Notes under the pieces: generated by a model | The model's database searches: none | What the model was told of the DNA's origin: nothing | The model's input: the letters and a program-made list of their open reading frames with translations, nothing else | Program-made: the position numbers and the translations under genes | Assembly (NCBI GenBank): GCA_964506505.1 | Contig: CAZDKY010000010.1 | Coordinates: 1-22,115 of the forward strand | Reading direction: 5' to 3' | From: M55B129 sp964506505 | Lineage (GTDB): Bacteria; Bacillota; Dethiobacteria; DTU022 | DNA: 22,115 bases | Part shown: piece after piece, positions 1 through 6,436 of the stretch | How the letters are laid out: every line of letters begins with the position of its first letter | How positions within the stretch are numbered: position 1 is the first letter of the stretch

Positions 1-984
1 GGCAGCCGTTATGCCGGCACTTATGATCAGTGTGCCCAGGATTCAGGTTTTCACCTCGTCGATGAAGGAGCAAAATTTGCCCGTGGGAAAGAGGCCGACT
101 GTTTGGTCAGCGTCGGAGGAGGAAGTGTCATCGATACAGCAAAGGGAATGGCTATCGTAATGAAAGAAGGCGGCAAACTGGCAGATTATGCCGGCATCCA
201 AATGCTATCCCGCCCCCAGACACCTCACGTTGTCGTGCCCACCACTGCCGGGACTGGCAGTGAAGTCACCTGGGCAGCGGTGATCAAAGACCATCAGCGC
301 AATGTCAAGGAGTTGTTCGCCGATTACCATATTATTCCCAACCGGGCCATCCTCGATCCTGTGATGACAGCCGGGCTTCCACCCCTGCTGACAGCCGGAA
401 CGGGCATGGACGCTTTCACTCATGCCGTGGAATCCATTCACGCCATGCTGAGCGAGCCAATAGCTGATGCCTTGGCCCTTCATGCCATCAGATTGATCGT
501 AAATAATCTGCCCCGCTGTATCAGTGACGGCAGCGACCTTGTCGCCCGGGGGCACCAGCTGCTGGCTGCCACGATGGCCGGTATTGCTTTCAGCAATGCC
601 CAGGTCGGCCTGGGACATGCCATGGCTCATTCCATCGGCGCCCTGTTTGGTGTACCGCACGGGCTGGCCAACAGCATACTCCTTCCCCATGTTATGCTTT
701 TCAACCTGGAATCATGTGCCCATCGTTATGCCCTGGTCGCAGAAGCCATGGGCCTCGATGTGCGGGGGCTGCCGACGGCCGAAGCGGGGAAAGCGGCTGT
801 CGAAGCTGTGTGGGAACTGACTAAAAGGATTGGCCTGCCGCAAAAACTGCGCGAAGCTGGCGTCCCCGAAGAGGGTTTGCCTAAAGCAGCCGATCTATCC
901 CTGTCCGACGGATCCATTATTTACAATCCCCGTCCGGTCAGTGAAGCAGAAGAAGTGCTGGCGGTATTCAGAGCGGCCTGGTAA
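1..984 (+). CDS. Iron-containing alcohol dehydrogenase, 5' end outside window
   Basis: NAD(P)-dependent oxidation of an alcohol, or the reverse aldehyde reduction, by a cytosolic group III (iron-dependent) alcohol dehydrogenase. The frame is open from base 1, so 327 residues are visible and roughly 60 N-terminal residues of a usual 385-400 are missing. A TTG at 103 sits inside the nucleotide-binding domain and is not the true start. Visible in order: the nucleotide-binding motif GGGSVIDTAKG (visible residues 39-49), PTTAGTGSEVT (80-90), then the metal-ligand pattern GMDAFTHAVE (D137, H141) and GHAMAHSIGALFGVPHG (H206, H220), matching the Asp-His-His-His iron site of the family. It is the only plus-strand gene, converges on the minus-strand genes and ends in a strong terminator. 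Substrate cannot be told from sequence. Confidence 0.93.
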   Translation, partial: GSRYAGTYDQCAQDSGFHLVDEGAKFARGKEADCLVSVGGGSVIDTAKGMAIVMKEGGKLADYAGIQMLSRPQTPHVVVPTTAGTGSEVTWAAVIKDHQRNVKELFADYHIIPNRAILDPVMTAGLPPLLTAGTGMDAFTHAVESIHAMLSEPIADALALHAIRLIVNNLPRCISDGSDLVARGHQLLAATMAGIAFSNAQVGLGHAMAHSIGALFGVPHGLANSILLPHVMLFNLESCAHRYALVAEAMGLDVRGLPTAEAGKAAVEAVWELTKRIGLPQKLREAGVPEEGLPKAADLSLSDGSIIYNPRPVSEAEEVLAVFRAAW

Positions 985-1023
985 ATCGATTCTGGCGGGA
1001 TAACTACCATGCCGAACACACCC

Positions 1024-1058
1024 AAAAAGCTCCCGTCTGCCATGACGAGAGCTTTTTT
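1024..1058 (+). terminator. Intrinsic terminator after the alcohol dehydrogenase
   Basis: A 14-bp stem with one mismatch (AAAAAGCTCCCGTC at 1024-1037 against GACGAGAGCTTTTT at 1044-1057), a 6-nt loop TGCCAT, and a T-run at the 3' side. It lies 40 nt past the stop codon. The A-run at the 5' side means it could also act on minus-strand transcripts. Confidence 0.85.
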
Positions 1059-1088
1059 ACAATAAAGGAACTTAAATAAAACCGATCG

Positions 1089-1129
1089 AAAAACTGCTGA
1101 GGGGCTCTGCCCCCATTTCCTCCATCAGC
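1089..1129 (-). terminator. Possible terminator after the zinc-ribbon gene
   Basis: On the minus strand, directly after the stop codon at 1130, GCTGA (1129-1125) can pair with TCAGC (1100-1096). They enclose a GGGGC/GCCCC stem with a 3-nt loop, and AG plus five Ts follow (1093-1089). An 11-nt one-sided bulge makes the outer stem uncertain. Its placement at the end of the last minus-strand gene fits a terminator. Confidence 0.45.
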
Positions 1130-1258
1130 TCATTTAGGATCATAATAGGGATTTTTCATCTTTTCCCCACAGTAACAGCACTCAATATACTCTTTGTCAC
1201 GTTCAGGGCAGGCGCTGTAAAATTTTCGGTGGCAGTGCGGACATTCCCACTCAAACAA
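1130..1258 (-). CDS. Small zinc-ribbon-like protein, 42 aa
   Basis: A short protein with a TTG start at 1258. The minus strand has an AAAGGA Shine-Dalgarno sequence 9 nt upstream, and an in-frame stop (TAA) lies directly before the TTG. The product begins MFEWECPHCHRKFYSAC and carries C6-x2-C9, C17, and a CCYC block giving C27-x2-C30. Two CxxC knuckles about 17 residues apart are the usual layout of a zinc ribbon or rubredoxin-like metal site. The tail is tyrosine-rich and polar with no membrane segment. No catalytic domain fits in this length, so a nucleic-acid or protein-binding role, or a stand-alone metal-binding module, is inferred. It lies 140 nt downstream of the crotonase gene. I recognise the fold type only, not the family. 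Confidence 0.7.
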   Translation of the reverse strand: MFEWECPHCHRKFYSACPERDKEYIECCYCGEKMKNPYYDPK

Positions 1259-1398
1259 TTAAATCATTCCTTTACCTTTATTGAGGAGTATGTCTATTCA
1301 TGTTTGCCAGTTGAGCCCTGGAGGTTTACCATTATTTAATTTTTTTACTAACAGTTTTTATACTTCTTCAATGTGCTGCTTTGATTAATTACTGTCTG

Positions 1399-2178
1399 CT
1401 AGCAGCCTTTCCAGTGCGGTTCTCTTTTTTCCAAAAATGCAGAAATTCCTTCCCTGAAATCCTCGGTCTGGAGAAGAAATCCAAGAGCTTCCTGTTCAAG
1501 CTTTAACCCCGTCTGCAAATCATAATCCATGCCCCTGTTGATTACTTCTTTGACTCTTTTAAGACCCAGCGGCGGTTTGCCGACCAGGGTGAGGGCAAAA
1601 TCGGTGACCGTGAAATCAAGATCTTCCCTGCTGACCACTACATCGGCAAGACCGATCCTGCCCGCTTCTTCGCCACTGACGGTTTCGCCGCTAAGAATCA
1701 TTTTTTTAGCCAGGGATATTCCGATTCGGCGGGGCAAGCGCTGGGTTCCACCCCAGCCGGGTAGCAATCCCCGGTTTATTTCCGGTAACCCCATCTCAGA
1801 GCTGTCTGCTGCAAAGATAAAATCACAGGCCAGCGCCAGTTCGCAACCGCCACCCAGGGCAAGACCGTTGATCATGGCAATGACAGGGTTTTTATGAGCA
1901 GCAAGCGTCTCTACAAACGGTTCGACCAGCGCAGTTTCTGCAAGGTCCCAGCCCGCTGAAAAGCAATGTTTGATTTCCTGCCTTCCCTCCTTCTCCCGTA
2001 TACGCGGGCTGCCGGTAATAATTAAAACCCTGATTTCTTCATCTTCAGCAACATTTACCAGGGCTTCATTAATTTCACGGCCCATAACACTGTTTATGGC
2101 ATTCAAGCGATCCGGGCGATTGAGCGTTATTCTGGCTAAATGATTCTTTTTCCCGACAATAATAGTTTGATAGGCCAT
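1399..2178 (-). CDS. Enoyl-CoA hydratase/isomerase family protein
   Basis: Crotonase-fold enzyme, 259 aa, the usual length, acting on acyl-CoA thioesters in the cytosol. Oxyanion-hole segments are CFSAGWDL (residues 72-79) and NGLALGGGCELALACDF (104-120). Both acidic residues of true hydratases are in place: E113 in GGGCELA and E133 in GLPEINRGLLPGWGG, so water addition to a 2-enoyl-CoA is plausible. Isomerase, dehydratase or ring-cleaving members share the scaffold. The ATG at 2178 has a GAGAGGTG site 5 nt upstream. It lies 79 nt downstream of the 2-oxoacid:ferredoxin oxidoreductase beta gene on the same strand and may be co-transcribed, which would fit a role in oxidising acyl-CoA or keto-acid intermediates. 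Specific substrate is unknown. Confidence 0.92.
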   Translation of the reverse strand: MAYQTIIVGKKNHLARITLNRPDRLNAINSVMGREINEALVNVAEDEEIRVLIITGSPRIREKEGRQEIKHCFSAGWDLAETALVEPFVETLAAHKNPVIAMINGLALGGGCELALACDFIFAADSSEMGLPEINRGLLPGWGGTQRLPRRIGISLAKKMILSGETVSGEEAGRIGLADVVVSREDLDFTVTDFALTLVGKPPLGLKRVKEVINRGMDYDLQTGLKLEQEALGFLLQTEDFREGISAFLEKREPHWKGC

Positions 2179-2257
2179 AACTGCACCTCTCAGGATTTTT
2201 TTAATATTTATTTAGTTCTATATATTGGATCTGATTCCTGCCTGTTTTAAATAGATG

Positions 2258-3106
2258 CTACATAAATTCCTTTTGCAAAAAAGCCATCATGGATGGTGAG
2301 AACTGTCTGTCGACGAGAGGTGAGCCTTCAAGAGCCTTAAATTGTGATTCGAAAGTGGGGCGGGGCTTTTCATAAAAAATCCCCAGAGCAATCCGGTCAC
2401 CCCATTGACCGGCCAGTTCCATCGCTTTATGAAGATCCTGCCGGTCCCCTGTTTCCGGAAAATATACTCTTTTTCTATACCAACCGTAAGTGTTTATTTT
2501 ATTGAATGAAACGCAGGGTTGGAGAACATCAACCAGGGCATAACCCGGAAATTGAATCGCTGCTTTCATTGTATCTTTTAAATGCTCTTTCTCTCCGCTA
2601 AAACAACGGGCCACAAAGCCGGCTTCCAGCACAAGAGCAAGGAGAAGCGGATTTAAAGGGGTCAGCTGGACCCCGTCAATCTGAACACCCGTTTTCATGC
2701 CCTGATCGCTGGTCGGACTGGCCTGGCCCTTGGTCAGGCCGTAGATCTGGTTATTGTGAACAAAGTGAGCTATGTCCGGGTTTCGGCGGATATTATGAAG
2801 CAGGTGGTTGCCTCCCTCCCCATAGCTGTCACCATCACCGGATTCAACAATAACCTTTAAATTAGTATTGGCCAACCGCGCACCCACCGCCGGTGGCAGG
2901 GCCCGGCCGTGCAGACCGTTAAACCCATTTAAATTCAGATAATGGGGTGTTTTGGCCGCCTGTCCAATTCCCGAGCAGATCAAAACTTCATGCGGAGCCA
3001 GATCGAGTTCAGCCAGGGCAGCTGCCAGTGCTTCACGGATGGCAAAATTGCCACATCCGGGGCACCAGGCAGTTTCACCAATTAGATAATCTTCAGCTTC
3101 GGCCAT
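2258..3106 (-). CDS. korB: 2-oxoacid:ferredoxin oxidoreductase, beta (TPP) subunit
   Basis: Thiamine-diphosphate subunit of a CoA-dependent 2-oxoacid:ferredoxin oxidoreductase, which converts a 2-oxoacid to acyl-CoA, CO2 and reduced ferredoxin. I place the start at ATG 3106 (282 aa), because GGAGGTGG lies 6 nt upstream; an ATG at 3133 would add nine residues but lacks this site. The TPP/Mg motif is GDGD (90-93) followed by N100 and HNNQIYGLTKGQ (117-128). Four cysteines, C15 and C18 (CPGCG), C44 (CSGIG) and C198 (PCVSFN), match those that bind the single [4Fe-4S] cluster in two-subunit enzymes of this type. It overlaps the alpha gene by 14 nt, indicating translational coupling. The symbol assumes the 2-oxoglutarate/generic subgroup; a different 2-oxoacid is possible. 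Confidence 0.92.
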   Translation of the reverse strand: MAEAEDYLIGETAWCPGCGNFAIREALAAALAELDLAPHEVLICSGIGQAAKTPHYLNLNGFNGLHGRALPPAVGARLANTNLKVIVESGDGDSYGEGGNHLLHNIRRNPDIAHFVHNNQIYGLTKGQASPTSDQGMKTGVQIDGVQLTPLNPLLLALVLEAGFVARCFSGEKEHLKDTMKAAIQFPGYALVDVLQPCVSFNKINTYGWYRKRVYFPETGDRQDLHKAMELAGQWGDRIALGIFYEKPRPTFESQFKALEGSPLVDRQFSPSMMAFLQKEFM

Positions 3107-4802
3107 CTTTTTCCACCTCCTCGACAATTTCATGGGGCATGAACGGTCTTCCGTCGTACTTTAAGATTAACCTGCCTGCTGTATGACCGGTTTCCTGTCT
3201 AATCAGAGCGGCCAGCTGGCCGCCGGCATTATTCTCCACACAGTATGTTTTCTGAACAGATGGTAACAGATCCTTTAACCGTTTTTGAGGTAGCGGCCAG
3301 ATATCGCTGAAATGGAGCATGGCCGTCTTCGGACCGGCCGCTGAGAGTGCATCGACCGCCTCACGGAGTACTCCGTAAGTGGAACCCCAGCCAATGAGCA
3401 GTCTTTCAGGCCTGGCATCGCCATAGAGATCAGGCTCGTCCATTTCCTCGGCCAGGGCAGCCAGTTTACGCATCCGCTTATCGGCCATCTTGATCCTGAT
3501 TGATGAATCTTCTATTATATTGCCTTTTTCATCGTGCTCATCGCTGTCTGCCAGGACTACTTCGCCGGGGTGGCGCCCCGGAACAATGCGCGGCGAAATG
3601 CCGCTTTCTGTAAATCGATAGCGCTGGTAGGGTCTGGCAAACTGGTTCTCACCAGCTAAAAACCTATTGTAACCGAGGCGAGAAAAATCAAAGGGTTCTA
3701 ATGAACGGTGGGTATCGGCAAAATTTTGATCGGAGAGAAAAATCACCGGTGTCTGATATTTATCCGCCAGTTCAAAAGCTTTATTTAACCGGTAAAAAGC
3801 ATCTTCATGCGATGTGGCGCTGAGCACCGCCCGGGGGAACTCACCATGGCCGGCATGAATGACAAATCCCAGATCGCCCTGTTCGGTCCGGGTCGGCAAA
3901 CCGGTAGCCGGGCCAGGACGCATGGCCACTATGATCACCAGAGGCGTTTCGGTCATTCCGGCCAGGGAAAGGCCTTCAACCATCAGGGCAAAACCACCCC
4001 CCGATGTAGCTGTCAGAACCCTTACTCCGGCATACGAAGCGCCGAGGACCATGTTAACAGCGGCGATTTCATCTTCAGCCTGCTCGACTACAATGTCTTG
4101 TTCAGCACTTCTGGCAGCCAGGTAATTCATTATCCCCGTTGAAGGAGTCATGGGGTAAGCAGACATGAAACGGCATCCCCCGGCCAGGGCCGACATCCCG
4201 AGAACCTGGTTGCCGTCGATAAAAAGCTTTTCGCCGCCTGGTCCTTTAAGCGGCATGTCAAAACAGGCACTGCAGACCCGTCCGGCTGCTTCATAACCAA
4301 ACTGCAGAGCCCGGACATTATCTTCGATCACCTTCTCTTCCTTGTCGGAAAAAATCTCTTTTAGAAGATCTTCCGCCTTTGCCGTCTGCAAACCCAGTAA
4401 AGACAGGAGTGCTCCAAACGCCACAGTGTTGGCCATAATCGCTCCTCCTGCTTTTTTGGCCAGCTCTTCCAGTTCGACCGGCACTCCCCTGTCTTCACTG
4501 GAAGGCAGGCGGAAAAGGCCGGGGTCATAAATGATCTTTCCCGAAGGACTGAGCAACTCTCGATGATAGTCATAGGTTTCCTCGTTGAGGGCAACCAGGA
4601 TGTCGGCCGATTCAATGGTGGTCCAGGGGCTGTCGGAAGCAATCCGCAAACGAGAAAAATTATGGCCGCCCCGCACCCGGGACATATAATCCTTGCTGTA
4701 AATAATTCCGTAACCTTCTCTGACCAGGGTCTTCCCCAGCAAGGTCATCACCGTTTCCATGCCCTGCCCCGCCGCACCGCCGATTAGGATATTGACTTCC
4801 AC
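3093..4802 (-). CDS. korA: 2-oxoacid:ferredoxin oxidoreductase, gamma-alpha fusion subunit
   Basis: Partner of the beta subunit encoded just downstream. At 569 aa it is the fused form. Residues 1-185 are the gamma domain, starting with GGAAGQGMET (8-17) and containing KDYMSRVRGGHN (37-48). Residues about 195-569 are the alpha (pyrimidine-binding) domain with the signature SAYPMTPS (214-221), a variant of the family YPITPS, followed by the CoA/TPP-domain II region. The start is GTG 4802 with AGGAG 12 nt upstream; an overlapping ATG in another frame is not coding. No separate ferredoxin-type delta subunit is encoded nearby, as expected for the two-subunit KorAB type, so external ferredoxin is the likely electron acceptor. 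Substrate cannot be fixed from sequence. Confidence 0.92.
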   Translation of the reverse strand: MEVNILIGGAAGQGMETVMTLLGKTLVREGYGIIYSKDYMSRVRGGHNFSRLRIASDSPWTTIESADILVALNEETYDYHRELLSPSGKIIYDPGLFRLPSSEDRGVPVELEELAKKAGGAIMANTVAFGALLSLLGLQTAKAEDLLKEIFSDKEEKVIEDNVRALQFGYEAAGRVCSACFDMPLKGPGGEKLFIDGNQVLGMSALAGGCRFMSAYPMTPSTGIMNYLAARSAEQDIVVEQAEDEIAAVNMVLGASYAGVRVLTATSGGGFALMVEGLSLAGMTETPLVIIVAMRPGPATGLPTRTEQGDLGFVIHAGHGEFPRAVLSATSHEDAFYRLNKAFELADKYQTPVIFLSDQNFADTHRSLEPFDFSRLGYNRFLAGENQFARPYQRYRFTESGISPRIVPGRHPGEVVLADSDEHDEKGNIIEDSSIRIKMADKRMRKLAALAEEMDEPDLYGDARPERLLIGWGSTYGVLREAVDALSAAGPKTAMLHFSDIWPLPQKRLKDLLPSVQKTYCVENNAGGQLAALIRQETGHTAGRLILKYDGRPFMPHEIVEEVEKDGRS

Positions 4803-4834
4803 GGCTCATTTCAGCTCCTTTCTCCTTAAAATTT

Positions 4835-5113
4835 TTAACGATAATAAGCAAGAACCAAAAGAACCAATCCTAACAACACAAGTATTACAACGCTTGCGTA
4901 AGTCATGTACTGCATTTAACGGCTAATCCTGGGTAAATTACGGGCCAGGTTGGTACAGGCCCCCGCTACCAAAATCGGCAGACCGTGTCCCAACCCATTA
5001 ATAAAGAGTATTCCGTTGCCATAAAAAGGTTCAGCCTGCGCCGCCGCATAAGTTATAATGACGGCCAAAACCGGCATATGAACTGTTATTCCGAAATTAT
5101 TCTTTGTTTCCAT
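4835..5113 (-). pseudogene. ccdA: Remnant of a CcdA-type membrane thiol-transfer protein
   Basis: The minus-strand frame 5113-4916 encodes PVLAVIITYAAAQ, then FYGNGILFINGLGHGLPILV, then ARNLPRISR and a TAA stop. The same frame continues straight after the stop as MQYMTYASVVILVLLG and further hydrophobic residues to a second TAA at 4835. Read through the stop, this matches the second half (last three membrane helices) of CcdA/DsbD-family proteins, which pass electrons from thioredoxin across the membrane. The first half is absent because the upstream sequence belongs to the intact CBS gene. The position where the family has its second-half redox cysteine (usually in a TPC-like context before PVLA) reads TVHM here. 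Truncation, internal stop and lost cysteine together indicate a decayed gene. Two short membrane peptides are a less likely alternative. Confidence 0.65.
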
Positions 5114-5555
5114 AGAGACAGTTCATAATGTCACGCCGGGATACTATTCCTCTCAGAATTTCTTTTTCATCGATCACCGGCAATCGGCTGATATTGTGTT
5201 CTACAAGAAGGGTGGCAGCACTTTCCACTGATTGGTCCGGTTCGATTGAAATCACTTTTTTGCTCATTAACTGTCCCGCTTCCAGGGACATTGCCCTCTG
5301 CAACGCATCAACAAACTTTTTTGGGCTGCCAAGGTAAATTAAGCCCCCCAGTACTTCCAGGTAACCTGGCGCTTTAACCCTTGAAGCACGCCTGATCAGA
5401 TCTCCTTCGGTAATAATTCCCACTACTCTCCCAGCTTCATCAAGAACGGGCAGGCCACTGATATTGTTCTCCTGGAGCAGCCTGGCACATTGTTCTACAG
5501 AGTCACTGGTCGATACGGTAATCACATCTTCGGTCATGATCTCTCTTATTTTCAC
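5097..5555 (-). CDS. Tandem CBS-domain protein
   Basis: A stand-alone CBS pair (Bateman module), 152 aa, cytosolic. CBS1 spans about residues 5-63 (MTEDVITVSTSDSV, then NNISGLPVLDEAGRVVGII, TEGDLIRR). CBS2 spans about 92-150 (LMSKKVISIEPDQSV, then HNISRLPVIDEK and SRRDIMNCL). Such modules bind adenine nucleotides or S-adenosyl ligands and usually regulate partners; no fused effector domain is present. The start is GTG 5555 with AGGAGG 10 nt upstream. The stop lies against the ccdA remnant, whose upstream end overlaps this coding region. It follows the cyclodeaminase gene after a 172-nt gap holding a hairpin, so it may be a separate transcription unit. The partner protein is unknown. Confidence 0.93.
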   Translation of the reverse strand: MKIREIMTEDVITVSTSDSVEQCARLLQENNISGLPVLDEAGRVVGIITEGDLIRRASRVKAPGYLEVLGGLIYLGSPKKFVDALQRAMSLEAGQLMSKKVISIEPDQSVESAATLLVEHNISRLPVIDEKEILRGIVSRRDIMNCLYGNKE

Positions 5556-5593
5556 CTGTTAACTGCCTCCTTTAGCTAAAATAAATTTTTCTG

Positions 5594-5618
5594 CGGCCGC
5601 AAAATAGATTTTCGGCCG
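5594..5618. repeat. GC-capped hairpin in the leader of the CBS gene
   Basis: CGGCCG (5594-5599) and CGGCCG (5613-5618) pair, as do AAAA and TTTT inside them, leaving a 4-nt loop TAGA and a single bulged C at 5600. It sits 38 nt upstream of the GTG start of the CBS gene. No T-run follows directly on either strand, so I call it a stem-loop of unknown role rather than a terminator. Confidence 0.5.
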
Positions 5619-5727
5619 GGCAATTATGATATCATCACGGTCGAAACCGGGCAAAGGCTATCTAGTTACAAATATGATCATCTCTTTCCAGCCCCTTCCG
5701 TTAAAATATTTTCTCCAGAGTAAATTA

Positions 5728-6366
5728 TCAGTTCAAATGCCGGCTTATCTCTTCCTCGATAACAGACAGATTTTGCTCAAAGAAACTGTGCCCCTGTGCG
5801 ACAAGTTCTCCTGTCTCGCGGTCAAGTTCTTTTAATTTTTCTGTATTACCGATCATCCCCAGGTTAGCCCTGGCATTATAACAGGCCCCCTTCAGGCCGG
5901 CAAAAGCCACAAGGTTGGCCACGCCCAGATCGGTTATAGCGGCGGGGTTTCCCTTAACCGCCACTTCAGCGATCATTGAGAGGATCCTCAGCGCACCGCG
6001 GGCAGCCTGCAGAGACGCTTCCGCCGTCCGCAGAGCAACATCCCGCAACGCCTTATTCCTTGTTTCTTTCTCAGATAAGTTGTTTTGGGGCAGCCGTGAT
6101 GCCTTCATTGTCAAATTGAAAGCAACCATTTCCTCGTCAATTGCTTCCAGCAGCTTCTTTTTTAAAAAGCGTGCTTCTTCACCCGCCTTCTGCAGACCGT
6201 CAACCACATCGCCGAGTTTCTGTCGGTTCTGACTGAGATTGCAGTACATAGAAAGAAGAGCGGCACCCTGAGCCGCAGAGAGAGCAGCTGCGCTGCCACC
6301 CCCGGGAGAGGGAGAAGGAGAAGCCATCTCCCGTACAAAATGTTCCACAGTCATATCCTTGAGCAT
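5728..6366 (-). CDS. Cyclodeaminase/cyclohydrolase family protein (C1-folate)
   Basis: Member of the formiminotetrahydrofolate cyclodeaminase/FchA family, all-alpha enzymes that form or hydrolyse 5,10-methenyltetrahydrofolate in the cytosol. I choose ATG 6366 (212 aa), which has GGGAGG 7 nt upstream; an ATG at 6420 would add 18 residues but has no ribosome binding site. The family signature near the N terminus is SPSPSPGGGSAAALSAAQGA (16-35). The length matches the stand-alone form of about 210 aa. It lies 70 nt downstream of the first MttB-family gene, a context that suggests handling of the one-carbon unit released by demethylation. Cyclodeaminase versus cyclohydrolase activity cannot be decided here. 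Confidence 0.88.
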   Translation of the reverse strand: MLKDMTVEHFVREMASPSPSPGGGSAAALSAAQGAALLSMYCNLSQNRQKLGDVVDGLQKAGEEARFLKKKLLEAIDEEMVAFNLTMKASRLPQNNLSEKETRNKALRDVALRTAEASLQAARGALRILSMIAEVAVKGNPAAITDLGVANLVAFAGLKGACYNARANLGMIGNTEKLKELDRETGELVAQGHSFFEQNLSVIEEEISRHLN

Positions 6367-6436
6367 CAGACAACCTCCCTCTACAGAATGATCAAAACCT
6401 GGTTGCAGTTTTTTTGCCATTATATCAGAAATTGAA

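Noticed and set aside
205..690. Minus-strand open frame of 161 codons across the alcohol dehydrogenase
   Set aside because: It lies antisense inside a clearly coding gene, has no recognisable domain and its product looks like low-complexity shadow translation.
4660..4851. Minus-strand ATG frame overlapping the KorA start
   Set aside because: Its ATG is closer to the AGGAG site, but the frame gives no known protein, while the GTG frame gives the conserved gamma-domain N terminus.
5626..5835. Plus-strand open frame between the cyclodeaminase and CBS genes
   Set aside because: Half of it is antisense to the cyclodeaminase; the product has no recognisable features and no good start site.
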